From Fragilaria crotonensis (taxonomy: Eukaryota; Bacillariophyta; Fragilariophyceae; Fragilariales; Fragilariaceae): a stretch of 64,000 nt of DNA. The stretch covers positions 1 through 64,000 of the forward strand of contig JAKSYS010000025.1 of NCBI GenBank assembly GCA_022925895.1, in the 5' to 3' direction. The number at the start of each line of letters is the position of its first letter. Within the stretch, counting starts at the first letter, position 1. This document shows positions 52,302 through 61,931 of the stretch, one piece after another. The notes below the pieces were generated by a model, which searched no databases, had not been told where the DNA came from, and saw only the letters and a list, made by a program, of their open reading frames with translations. A program made the translations under genes and the position numbers.

Positions 52302-53498
52302 TCGGGTGCCTTCGAACAAGTTAACCACGCCGCAACGGGCATTGGACGGGGAGAGAACTAGAGCATTATCGTTGGCGAGATTTGGATCAGGATATGTACG
52401 GAGAAGTTCTCCCCTCTCAGGAACTTTGGCGTTCAGGAGTAGTGGAGCCCTATCGGAGTTTACCATGCATTCATTATGTGCCCCAAGTACACGAAAGAAG
52501 TAACAACAACTATAACAAAGACGAATAGACGCACTCTTTTTGGCGTTCTGCTGTGTTGGTCTGGATTAGCAGGTATCGTCACCCGCAGTGCAAATTGCAG
52601 ATGATGGACCGGCCTATTGTAGCTTCGATGAACGTAGTGTACTCTACTAGAGGTGAGTCTACTACAACGAGTTGGGTCCTAAGAAGTACTAACACAAACT
52701 CCAGAGCACTCTCGAGGCTCGAGACTACGAAAGTAGAGCGTAATGTTACACCAGGTACCAGTAGTACCTGGTACCTGGTGTACCATTATGCTCCACGAAT
52801 CGGAGCCAAATGCCATGGGTAATGGGTTGATAGTTGATAGTCTACAGTCTACAATGCACCGTAGTTGATCCTGTGGTGAATGTGGTGCTGCTTTCTCCCG
52901 GAGTCAAATTGCGCCTGGCGTCTGGCGTCCGGATTCCAGATACTCCAGCATCCAGCATACTGTACTAGTACCTGGTACCACCAAACCCCCATAGCTCCAT
53001 ACGCCTTCTACCTGGTATGCTGGTATGTCATCTACCTTTTATGTATGCACTCATTTTTAGTCCCGTAATTCTTAAATCTACTGTTCTCCAGTACCTGTAC
53101 TTGTACTCAGTACTTAGACAATTTGCGTACAGTACTTCGTGCACGGAATATACTACTAGTAGAGAGTACTGGAGTACTGCAGTACTCGATTGCGACTACG
53201 ATACCAGCATACCCCAGCACCCAGCACCCAGCACCCAGCACAATGAGACAAGGGTGGAAACTGGAAACTGATACAAAACACCCAGACCTCATTGAAAAGT
53301 CAGACGAAGAGAAATTTAGCTGTTTTCAATTCAGATTTTCAAACTGTCACGAATCTTGATGATTACCCAATTAGGATATGAGCTTAGTCACGAAAACACA
53401 TGGTGGAAGGTCTGGGGTCTGGGAGTGCGAAGTGGTGACTGGTGACCTTCTTTGACTCGCTCTGTCCTCTGACCACAGAACATCCATCACTATTCACC
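52302..53498. other. Long intergenic, GTAC-rich; no gene seen
   Basis: 1.2 kb between the MDR gene and bL28. Dense in GTACC/GGTAC and AGTACT palindromes (52620-52770, 52960-53180). Tandem CAGCACC units at 53215-53242. The frames at 52553-52822 and 52306-52503 lack coding character. Confidence 0.5.
53215..53242. repeat. Minisatellite, 7-bp unit CAGCACC x4
   Basis: Four tandem units, the last CAGCACA. Confidence 0.9.
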
Positions 53499-54112
53499 AT
53501 GAAGACAATTCTGGCTCTTCTTCTTGCGGCTCTCGCCGTTGTTTCGACTTCCGCATTCGGAGTCTACACTCCAGTCATCTCTCGATCGTCCACTGTAAGT
53601 TTCCCAGTCGAAAGAGAGTTTCTATCTCGCCATGGCCGCCCTCAATGGGTTGTCGTACGTCAGTTCGGTTGACCAAGAAATTAGTGTTTGTACAATATAC
53701 TAAACGGACGCTGGAATACGAAAATCTCCATTAACTTTCACTCACTCCTTTCCTCAACCCCGCTGCCAATCGCCACTGTGGAACTTATGTGGACGGAAAC
53801 AACCTCTGCCACACGACAAAATCACCCCAGCCTTCTCAATCCACGCGCGGAAACAACATGGAAATGAGAGCACGTGTATGCGACCTTTTGGGAAAGAAGC
53901 CAAACCGTCAAGCACGCGTGGTCACCTTTTCTCACAAGCGCATCAAGAAAGTCCAGGAAGTCAATCTTCAAACCAAGCGATTCTTCTCGGAGGAATTGGG
54001 ACGTAACATTCGAATGCGCCTGTCTACCAAGGGAATCAAGACTGTCACCAAGTATGGGGGCATCGACGCTGCTGCCAAGAAGTTCGATGTTGACCTTGCG
54101 AAGTTTGCCTAA
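53499..54112 (+). CDS. Plastid ribosomal protein bL28 (2 exons)
   Basis: Exons 53499-53594 and 53831-54112 with a 236-nt intron (donor GTAAGT, acceptor CCCCAG), phase 0, give 125 aa. Residues 1-19 are a signal peptide and STSA|FGV gives the ASAF-type site (Phe20). A short Ser/Thr/Arg-rich transit peptide follows, then the bL28 body: RARVCDLLGKKPN, SHKRIKKVQEVNLQTKRFF, IRMRLSTKGIKTV. bL28 is a bacterial-type large-subunit protein; with this targeting it serves plastid ribosomes. The first exon carries the signal peptide and almost nothing else, and the intron is about three times longer than others in this window. Confidence 0.93.
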
Positions 54113-54227
54113 ATCAATTTCAATTAACTAGCGTGTGATGTGAAGACGTTTGAACAACAAAACTACGAGATGGCGTGTGTAGCGGATTTGGGCGTGAAAA
54201 CTTGTTGCGTGTAGTTTCACTCCACAG

Positions 54228-57125
54228 TTATGCTTGACAACTTAAGCACACCTCTTGTTCGTCGTCAACTTCTGTTTTCGAGTCTGTGTCGTGCTGCCCT
54301 GTTTTTACAACTGTGTATTGAATAGCGTTCACGGCAGGCTTCGTCCGTAGATAGTACATGCCCGTCTTCAGTCCCTTCTTCCAAGCATAAAAGTGCATTG
54401 CAGTCAACTTGTTGTAAGTTGGGTCAGCAATGAACAAATTCAGACTCTGGCTCTGATCAACAAACTTTCCACGATCCGCTGCCATATCAATGATATCCTT
54501 CATGGAGATCTCCCAGACCGTCTTGTAGAGCTCCTTCAGTCGATCTGGTATACAATCTACGTTGGCGATCGATCCACCGTCTCGCATTAGTTGGTTGCGA
54601 ACTGCTGGAGTCCACAAGCCTCGGTCGGTCAGGTCTTGAAGCAAATGCGGATTCGCCATGATGAATTCGCCTGCCTTGACACGTCGAAGGTACAGGTTGG
54701 AACTGAACGGCTCAAAACACTCGTTGACGCCCAGAATCTGAGACGTGGATGCGGTTGGCATGGGTGCCAAGAGGAGAGAGTTTCGTAAACCACAACGTTT
54801 GATTTTGTCTCGTAACGTCCTCCAGTCGTAGCCTTTGCTGTTCTGGACATCGGAAGCATAAACCTGTCGCGGCAATTGCGTGGAGTCATGGTTGCGGCTT
54901 GGTGTCTCGTCATCCTGAACTCCCCAGAGATGGAACTGAAGATCGCCCTGACTCGCCGGACTCCCCGCGAAGGAATCATAAGGGCCGTGCACCACGGCCA
55001 ATTCAGCGCTAGCTTCGAGAGCAGCGTGATAAATTGTTTCAAAGATAGCCTCGTTGAGTCGTTTGGCCTCGTCTGATGCAAATGGCAGACCGAGGCGAAG
55101 AAAGGCATCGGCAAGGCCAGATACTCCAAGTCCTATTGGTCGATGACTACGGTTCGATTTTTCGGCACCTGGCACTGGGTACCTGTTGATATCAATTATT
55201 TTGTTCAGGTTTCGTGTCACGATCTTGGTTGCCCGGTGCAGAGCCTCATGATCAAAATATGCTTTCCCAGAGTCGGCGACAATAGATCCTATTGGGCCTC
55301 GTTCTGATACCACAAACTTGGGTAAGCAACTAGGAGCACGCAGGTGTGAGAATCAAGTACATTGCTTTCGCCAGTGAATTCTACATGCACTCACATGCTC
55401 GCAAGATTGCAGACTGCTACCTCCTCCTCATCTGTGTATTGAATGATTTCAGTACAAAGATTGCTACTCTGAATGGTCCCCAAGTTTTTCTGGTTGCTTT
55501 TTTCGTTGGCAGCATCCTTGAATAAGAGGTAAGGCGTTCCTGTCTCAATCTGTGCGTCCAAAATGGCGCCCCACAAGTCTCGCGCGCGGACTTGTCGAAC
55601 AAATCTCCCCTCAGCCTCGTACCTCTCGTACAGCTTGCGAAATTCTTCACCATGACAAAGTTGGAGCCCAGGACTGATTCGCGGACACATGAGACTCCAC
55701 AATCCATCATTCTCGACACGTTCCATGAATAAATCAGGCACCCACAAGCCATAAAACAAGTCCCGTGCTCGTTGCTCTTCCTTGCCGTGATTCTTTTTAA
55801 GATTCAAAACGTCAAAGATATCGGCATGCCAGGGTTCAATGTAAATGGCAAAGGCACCTGGACGTTTGCCCCCACCCTGATCCACGTATCGGGATGTGAC
55901 ATCAAAGACGCGCAACATGGGAACCAATCCATTGGAGACCCCTCGCGTTCCCTTGATGTGCGTTCCTCTCGCTCGAATGTTGTGAACACTCAGTCCGATG
56001 CCACCTGCGGCTTTGGAAATGACGGCGCATCGTTTCAACGTGTCATAAATTCCATTAATACTATCATCGGACATTTGTACCAGAAAGCACGACGACAATT
56101 GTGGGTGCGTCGTTCCGGCATGGAAGAGTGTTGGACTAGCATGAGTGAAGAATCCTTGACTCATGAGATCGTAGGTTTCGAACGCGGCCTGCAAATCTGC
56201 GTCTTCGTCGGATGACGTTTCGAGTGTACAGTGAATTCCCAAGGCAACTCGCATCAGGAGATATTGAGGGCGCTCCACAACTTGTCCCAGCTCTGTTTTG
56301 AGAAGATACGCGCGCTCTAGCGTCTTGAATCCAAAGTAGGTTAATGTCAAATCACGTGTGCAATTCACTTTGGCATTGATTTCGTCCGCACGTCGTTGTA
56401 CCAAGTCTGCCACTCGATGGTGGATAAAGCCATTGCCATTGTCGTTTAAAATGTGTATCGCTTCTGAAAATGATGAGGGAGTGACTTTATGATTGTGCGA
56501 TGTGCAGATTCGAGATGCCAATTTGGCATAATCGGGGTGTTGAGTCGACATGCTGGCGGCCGTTTCGGCCGCCAGAGTATCAATTTCGCTCGTCGTGACG
56601 TGGGGGAAGACACCCCTCAGAATGGATTCCGCGAGAGCAGGAATATTAACATACCGCAGATCTAGGCCGTCTGATAGCGCCATTAGGCGAGCTAGGATCT
56701 GTACAGGATGGATCCGATAACAAGAAGCAGTACGTATACGCGAACGAGCGATGTTTGAGTCAGTGATGGGTTTGTTCCAAATCTTGGAAAAGGGAAGAAT
56801 TTACGAAGCACATTCTGGATCATATACGCACCTTGTCCTTGTTCAAAGGTTCCGTGGTACCATTTCGCTTTTGAATGACAATCGGTTGTTCACTTCCATC
56901 CGTCAGATTTCCCGTCCAGGACGTCTGCCCTTGTAGTGAGAGTGATGACGAGGTAAGAGTATTGGTGGTGCCACCAGCAGTATGCTTCTTCGCCGAGATT
57001 GCACCGCCTGGGGCCACGTTGAGGTGATCTTGTATCTTTGCCACCCAAGGAATACTGCTGGGAAGTGATTTCGAGTCAATGGTCGGCAAGCCGATGGCAA
57101 GAAGTAGGAGCGCTTTCCGTATCAT
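54228..57125 (-). CDS. Ribonucleotide reductase large subunit R1, with signal-like N-terminus (3 exons)
   Basis: Exons 56832-57125, 55395-56698 and 54228-55329 (introns 133 and 65 nt) give 899 aa. Class Ia R1: an ATP-cone follows residue ~75 ([22 protein letters not shown]), active-site Cys302 in SSCFLVQ, Asn511-Cys513-Glu515 in SNLCTE, Tyr858-Tyr859 in MYYLRTKPA (radical path), and the C-terminal pair Cys894/Cys897 in VCLSCQA. It reduces ribonucleoside diphosphates with R2. Most R1 proteins start near the ATP-cone, but here ~70 residues precede it, beginning [20 protein letters not shown], a signal-peptide-like stretch. The start may instead lie at an ATG closer to the cone. An organelle or secretory destination is a possibility, not shown. 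Confidence 0.93.
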
Positions 57126-57640
57126 GATGCTAGGTGCTAGTGTGATGTATGTCTGGTTGTTACAGTGGGTTCGGCGTTCCAAACAATTCACAACCTTAGT
57201 TGAGGAGTAGCAAGTGTAGTTTCTGGTAGTATCAAGAGGGACTAACCGATATTGTTCTATAGTTGTTGTTCTGAGCACTTGTTGTGAGTCCCCTCAACCC
57301 TCAGGATCGGCGTGAAGATACGGTCGAGTATTGTCGAACGGGGAACACGATGAGTGGAGATTGGTGATGGGTCTGATGGCTGACGGGGTGCGACAAAGGG
57401 ATGCGGCATGCGGCATGCGGCATGCGATTGTTTTCGCTTAAAAAACTCGTAGAGTACAGTACGGTACAGTATCATTCTACAGGAAATGTAGGTTCGTACC
57501 GTATGTCATACACATGTATCGGTAATCGGTACACTAAAATCAAAGATCGATGTGCGCCAGTGCCATCAATCACATCATCCATCATTCGCATACCAACCAA
57601 GGACATCTTGTGGTGAGTACCCATCGCATCAACTTCACAC
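57126..57640. other. Divergent promoter region of R1 and Gemin2 genes
   Basis: No gene seen. Carries tandem GCGGCAT (CATGCGG) units at 57401-57426 and GTAC motifs (57455-57475). Confidence 0.5.
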
Positions 57641-58597
57641 ATGAACCAGCCATGCCTGCCTGTGCCTCGTCGGCGAAAGAGAACTGACGATGGAGAAGTT
57701 GAGGTATCGTTTGATAATATAGAATCGATGGATGCCATGGAGTACATGGCGGCAGTGATGCAGCAGGCCAGCGCCATGCCGGAAATTTTCATAGCACAAC
57801 AATCTACCGGTACTTCTACTACAATAGAACCAACGGCACGATCATCAACATCAATAGTACATGACCAGCAACGTCGAGATCACGTTCCTATTGAAGGATC
57901 TGCTGCTTCCATTCAGTATCTGATCTCCGATCGAACAGCTGTGGTACCACCACCGACAGCACTCCATTTGCCATCATGGAATTGTCGTGCTTGGGTCGAT
58001 GGCACGTTGGCAAACTTTTCCAACCTGCGGTTGTATCTCGAACATTGTCGACGGGAAGGAGTGGGTGGTAAACTAACTGAGCGGATCCCTGTCCCATCCA
58101 TGAAGGATCGTTCGGGTTGGCATGTGTTTTGTCTTGGTCACGACGAAGCGAGAGGTAATGTGGGGTCGTACTTTGAGGACAAGGATGACGATGACGACAT
58201 GGAAAAAATGGAAATGGTCGATTCCGATCGAGAATCTTGGTGGAATAATGTCCCTCCCAATGGACATGAACCATCTGTCGATATTGTATTACAGATGGAC
58301 CAAGTTATGGTACGACGAGTGCTGGCGTACATGGCACATTACGCACAACAGGGTTGGGCCGTTTCAGTCCAACGCACCGCGTGGTTGTATGCTCTACTGT
58401 CGCGTTTGGAACGACCCATTCACAGGGACGATGCTGCCACACTGTTTGGATTGCTCAAACATGTGACGCAACTTCGAAGTAAAGTGTTGAATCCAGAGTC
58501 GCAACGGGAAGAGTTGGCTCGTTATAATGTTCTCATTTGTATTCTGGGTCTGTATTTTGAACAGGGAGGAGGCTATCACAACATCTTTGCCTATTGA
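57641..58597 (+). CDS. GEMIN2: Gemin2 / SIP1-like SMN-complex protein
   Basis: A 318-aa intronless gene. The N-terminal LPVPRRRKRTDDGEVEVSFDNIE, AMEYMAAVMQQASAMPEIFIAQQ, GWHVFCLGHD and QVMVRRVLAYMAHY..RTAWLYALLSRLERPIHRDDAATL are in the order of Gemin2, and the C-terminal ELARYNVLICILGLYFEQ matches its last helix. Gemin2 holds Sm proteins D1/D2/F/E/G for assembly on spliceosomal snRNA in the SMN complex. A mid-protein acidic stretch (YFEDKDDDDDMEKMEM) is specific to this protein. The start at 57641 gives MNQPCLPVP. Confidence 0.88.
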   Translation: MNQPCLPVPRRRKRTDDGEVEVSFDNIESMDAMEYMAAVMQQASAMPEIFIAQQSTGTSTTIEPTARSSTSIVHDQQRRDHVPIEGSAASIQYLISDRTAVVPPPTALHLPSWNCRAWVDGTLANFSNLRLYLEHCRREGVGGKLTERIPVPSMKDRSGWHVFCLGHDEARGNVGSYFEDKDDDDDMEKMEMVDSDRESWWNNVPPNGHEPSVDIVLQMDQVMVRRVLAYMAHYAQQGWAVSVQRTAWLYALLSRLERPIHRDDAATLFGLLKHVTQLRSKVLNPESQREELARYNVLICILGLYFEQGGGYHNIFAY

Positions 58598-58636
58598 ATG
58601 AATTGAAGTTAATAGTAGAATAGATCATTGCAAACA

Positions 58637-59539
58637 TTAATCGTTTCGTTCGTTATTTGGCGTCGAGATTCCGAACATCTTTGCGCGTATTCGACTCCAA
58701 GTGGGATAACATTGAACGTAGGCCATTGGAAGCTGAAGTAGGAAGGATATTGCGTATCCTACAAGTATCTCCTCTCCCGTGTGGTGGTAGGCGGCAGTAT
58801 GAAACTCACCAAACAGTGTGATCAAGTAGAGGTACAACAAACTGACAGACACCAACCGTGATAGGAGGACACCGCCAGCTGTCACAGGAACCAACCATGC
58901 ATACACAATTTCAGTCAAAGGAATCACAAGTATTTGGCCAAAATACAAAACGGTGTGATCCGAGAAGTCAAATGGAATACTCTTGCAGCTAGATTTTCCT
59001 TCTCTTTGTATGACAAAGTCGGAGAACCAACATTCGTTTGGAGGCCCCCCTACAACCTGACGTTCAACCCAATTGAATCCCAAGAACAGCACAAAGAATC
59101 GCAGTGAGAGAACCAACATGTACACATGGAATCTTGTGAGGTAGGTAGACCAAGACTCGGAGGTTCGATTTGTCAATAGCGTTTCCCACACCAAGGCCAA
59201 CCCTCGGAGGAGTATCGGAATGAGAGGGATAATCCAGGCATCGGGAAATCGTGTCAATCGTGAATAAAAGGGCGGGAATGAACGATGAGCGCAAAGAGTA
59301 CCAAACGCATCTGAAGTCATATTGCTGCCGCAGCAAATAATGCCGCTTTCTTCGGAAGGTGAAAGCACATTGATGAGGACCTTAGTACAACCATCCTGTC
59401 GCAACCGGCTGGGTATCAATTTGGCGGAATTCCCATTGTACAGTATTCCTGCTGCCATTGCCACGAAGCAGACGATGAAATGCCATGTCCACGCCTTCCG
59501 ACAGGACGCGTTCCATGCGTCATTTTTTGCAGCAACCAT
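58637..59539 (-). CDS. Multi-pass membrane protein, FIT/PAP2-like (uncertain)
   Basis: A 300-aa intronless gene with about six hydrophobic segments. IPFDFSDHTVLYFGQILVI contains a DxSxH pattern and FHTAAYHHTGEEILVGY contains a histidine pair before an acidic patch. This resembles the two-histidine layout of FIT (fat storage-inducing) and PAP2-like lipid phosphatases. The lumenal loop has paired Cys (GIICCGSNM, ECWFSDF..KSSCKS). If so it acts on lipid at the ER. I am not certain of the family; a distant homology search would settle it. It is convergent with Gemin2, 39 bp from its stop. Confidence 0.55.
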   Translation of the reverse strand: MVAAKNDAWNASCRKAWTWHFIVCFVAMAAGILYNGNSAKLIPSRLRQDGCTKVLINVLSPSEESGIICCGSNMTSDAFGTLCAHRSFPPFYSRLTRFPDAWIIPLIPILLRGLALVWETLLTNRTSESWSTYLTRFHVYMLVLSLRFFVLFLGFNWVERQVVGGPPNECWFSDFVIQREGKSSCKSIPFDFSDHTVLYFGQILVIPLTEIVYAWLVPVTAGGVLLSRLVSVSLLYLYLITLFGEFHTAAYHHTGEEILVGYAISFLLQLPMAYVQCYPTWSRIRAKMFGISTPNNERND

Positions 59540-60227
59540 TGATCCTTCTGCTCCTTCCGGTCCTGTGAGGCTATGGTCTTCGAAATCTTGAGCGTTAATG
59601 GTGTTACGAGTAACAAGAACCGTCAGGAATCAATTTTGTAACACTCAAGTCGCAAATCGCCAGTGGAAATTGGAGAGATGAATGTACGACTGATACTGGA
59701 ATTCAACGAAGCACGTACGAGGAAAGCAGTAGTCGAACGAATCAATCGACATGCTCACATCAGAAGTTTGAAGTGTGAACGGCGTAATCAAGCAATTACT
59801 GCCAGGGCCGTACTTGTACTCACCCGCTCCTGTTAATAGTTGCAGCTTGCGATTACTCCAAGAACTACTCTAGGACATCACAAATTAACACACCTTGAGC
59901 AAAAGCAGCGAGAATAACCCCCTATCCCATATCGTAGTTTCACTCGAAGGCAGTAGGCTTTACATCTGGTTGTAAACTGAACCGCCATCGATTCTGGTTC
60001 CCGAAACACCAGTTGGGTTTATATGTTCTAGAGGCGTACCTTCGCAGAGCTAACACTAGCTAGTACTAGAGGACGTAAGACATGGCAAGTCCTCGATAAT
60101 TGAGAACTAATCGATTCTTCATGCCCAAGGATTGACTACCAACCGCAAAAAAGTTGCTACGAGCGTTGTTCCAACATGGCGTCGGCAAGTGCCGCCTGCC
60201 CGATGTATTCGTTTGCAACCCGGAGCA
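59540..60227. other. Intergenic between membrane protein and kinase; no gene seen
   Basis: No gene seen. It contains the promoter of the FIT-like gene and the 3' flank of the kinase. Open frames there run antisense to or beyond the kinase 3' end and lack coding character. Confidence 0.5.
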
Positions 60228-61403
60228 TCATGCCCCTTGCAGAGCTTCTTGGAGGGACTTCATCCCTCCAGTTTCTGCATAGTCGTGATGCTTGCAAAGT
60301 CTCCTCGACGCAGCCAGCGACAAGGCCTCTTCCTCTGCAATCTCAATGGAAGAATGAGAGAAAATGACTCCTTTGCATTCGGTTGGGATGAGGTCCAACG
60401 CCGAACGCGCCATGGGACTGAATTTACAAGAGTCGTCCTGCAAGACGGCCCTGGCGGATTTTCGTTGCCGGGGATCAAGTACAATCAGAGATTGCAGAAG
60501 CGACAACAGCGTCGAGCATTCGGCTGCGCGGGGTAAGACTTGTTCCAATGGCTGAGGATGGTACTGGCGAAAGCTAACTCTAGTAAAGTCCGGAAGGGAT
60601 TGAACCCATCCGTCAGAAGCATCAGGTGTGCCAAGAACTTGAAAAGTCCGGTGGAGTTGATCCAGCACATTCTTTCCGGGAAACAATGGTCGCCCTGTGA
60701 TGAGCTCGGCAATAACCAATCCACAGCTGTACATGTCAAATGAGTCATGAACCGCAGGACCACCCAATAGATTTTCAGGAGGGCGATAGTATAATGCGCA
60801 CATGGCTCTGCTGTCGTCGTTGTCAGTTGTTTCGGTGCCTTTTTGGCCCTCCAAAAGATGGGGACAGGGCCTCGCAAGTCCAAAGTCGCACAGCCTTATT
60901 CTTCCTCGCTCCGATATCAACAGATTCTTCGGCGTCACATCCCTGTGTATAATTCCATTAGAGTGACAATGATGGAGCGCTGACAGTATCTCGTGCGCAA
61001 TGAATCGAACAGTGCCGAAGGAGATGGACGATCTCCGTCTGGCTATAACTGTGCAAAGGTCTATCGGACAGTACTCAAAGACGAGACACAGAGCCGACGG
61101 CATCATTTCATCAGAAGTCTCAGCAAGACCTGCAAAGGATACAATGTTGTCATGGCCGTTCAACATGCGCAAGGCTACGATTTCATTGGCCACTTCTTGG
61201 CGCAATCGCTTCTTGGGGGCACCAAGTCCACCACTGACGGCTTGTGCGATAGTCTTGACCACAAGCAGCTTCTCACGTTTCGCATCCATCGCGACGCGTA
61301 CCTCACCAAATGTTCCCCTCGCAAGTGTTGCGTTTCCGGTGTTGCGAATATGGCGCACTTCAGCATCAAAATCGAACCAATGCTCCATCTGCTGAGTTTC
61401 CAT
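60228..61403 (-). CDS. CDK-like (CMGC) serine/threonine protein kinase
   Basis: A 391-aa intronless gene. Kinase motifs: glycine loop ARGTFGEV, ATP lysine in LLVVKTI, HRDVTPKNLLI (catalytic Asp), DFGLARP (metal-binding Asp), YYRPPENLLGG (in place of APE, with the CMGC YRxPE form) and GRPLFPG. A long activation segment contains GTETTDNDD. The closest groups appear to be cyclin-dependent kinases of the CDK7/CDK20 (CAK-related) type, but no cyclin-binding PSTAIRE helix is obvious: the matching region reads RQEVANEIVAL. The C-terminal ~60 residues are unassigned. The exact CDK class needs phylogeny. Confidence 0.88.
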   Translation of the reverse strand: METQQMEHWFDFDAEVRHIRNTGNATLARGTFGEVRVAMDAKREKLLVVKTIAQAVSGGLGAPKKRLRQEVANEIVALRMLNGHDNIVSFAGLAETSDEMMPSALCLVFEYCPIDLCTVIARRRSSISFGTVRFIAHEILSALHHCHSNGIIHRDVTPKNLLISERGRIRLCDFGLARPCPHLLEGQKGTETTDNDDSRAMCALYYRPPENLLGGPAVHDSFDMYSCGLVIAELITGRPLFPGKNVLDQLHRTFQVLGTPDASDGWVQSLPDFTRVSFRQYHPQPLEQVLPRAAECSTLLSLLQSLIVLDPRQRKSARAVLQDDSCKFSPMARSALDLIPTECKGVIFSHSSIEIAEEEALSLAASRRLCKHHDYAETGGMKSLQEALQGA

Positions 61404-61931
61404 GCCAAGGATATGTGACAGCCTTTGAAGACAATGCTTCTAGAGTCAATGCAACTGTTGTCATTTGTCACTAGCACCCACAACATCCAATCCAATCATC
61501 TATTACATCTCTGCACCGGTACAAGTACCTGGTACTGTAGAATGTCTGCAGCACTACAGTAAATCCTCAACGCATGTAGCAGTACAGTATTCAAACCAAG
61601 TGAATGCCATACAGTACGAATCCGTATTCCGTATACCGTGACAAGCACCCGTTTGCGGATTCAAGCGTCTGGCTGTCGACACGACTGTACTACCTGGCAC
61701 GAACCCGCTGATCTTAACTTCCCCGAGTCCCTTCTGCTTAAACAGCCCTCGTACTAATTGAGATGTTGCACTGAATAAATGCTCTCCTGGAGTTAGCCGC
61801 AAGTCGCATTCCCTGCTGGCGGAAGGAGTACGACATTTCGAGTTCCATGAATTGTGACAAGTCCTACACAACACAAGAGAAATCAAAATTGGCATCCAGA
61901 ATTTAGCAGGCCTTTTCATCCGACGTACCCT
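61404..61931. other. Intergenic upstream of kinase; see low-confidence small ORF
   Basis: GTAC-rich (61515-61560, 61600-61640). Includes the promoter of the kinase and, on the minus strand, the doubtful small ORF at 61554-61919. Confidence 0.45.
61554..61919 (-). CDS. Small secreted-looking ORF, doubtful
   Basis: A 121-codon open frame starting MKRPAKFWMPILISLVLCRTC, a signal-peptide-like start followed by Cys-rich sequence. The start is only 12 nt past the stop of the M17 peptidase on the same strand, so it may simply be read from that gene's 3' UTR. No homology recognised. Kept because of the signal peptide and several paired cysteines; low confidence. Confidence 0.2.
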   Translation of the reverse strand: MKRPAKFWMPILISLVLCRTCHNSWNSKCRTPSASRECDLRLTPGEHLFSATSQLVRGLFKQKGLGEVKISGFVPGSTVVSTARRLNPQTGACHGIRNTDSYCMAFTWFEYCTATCVEDLL

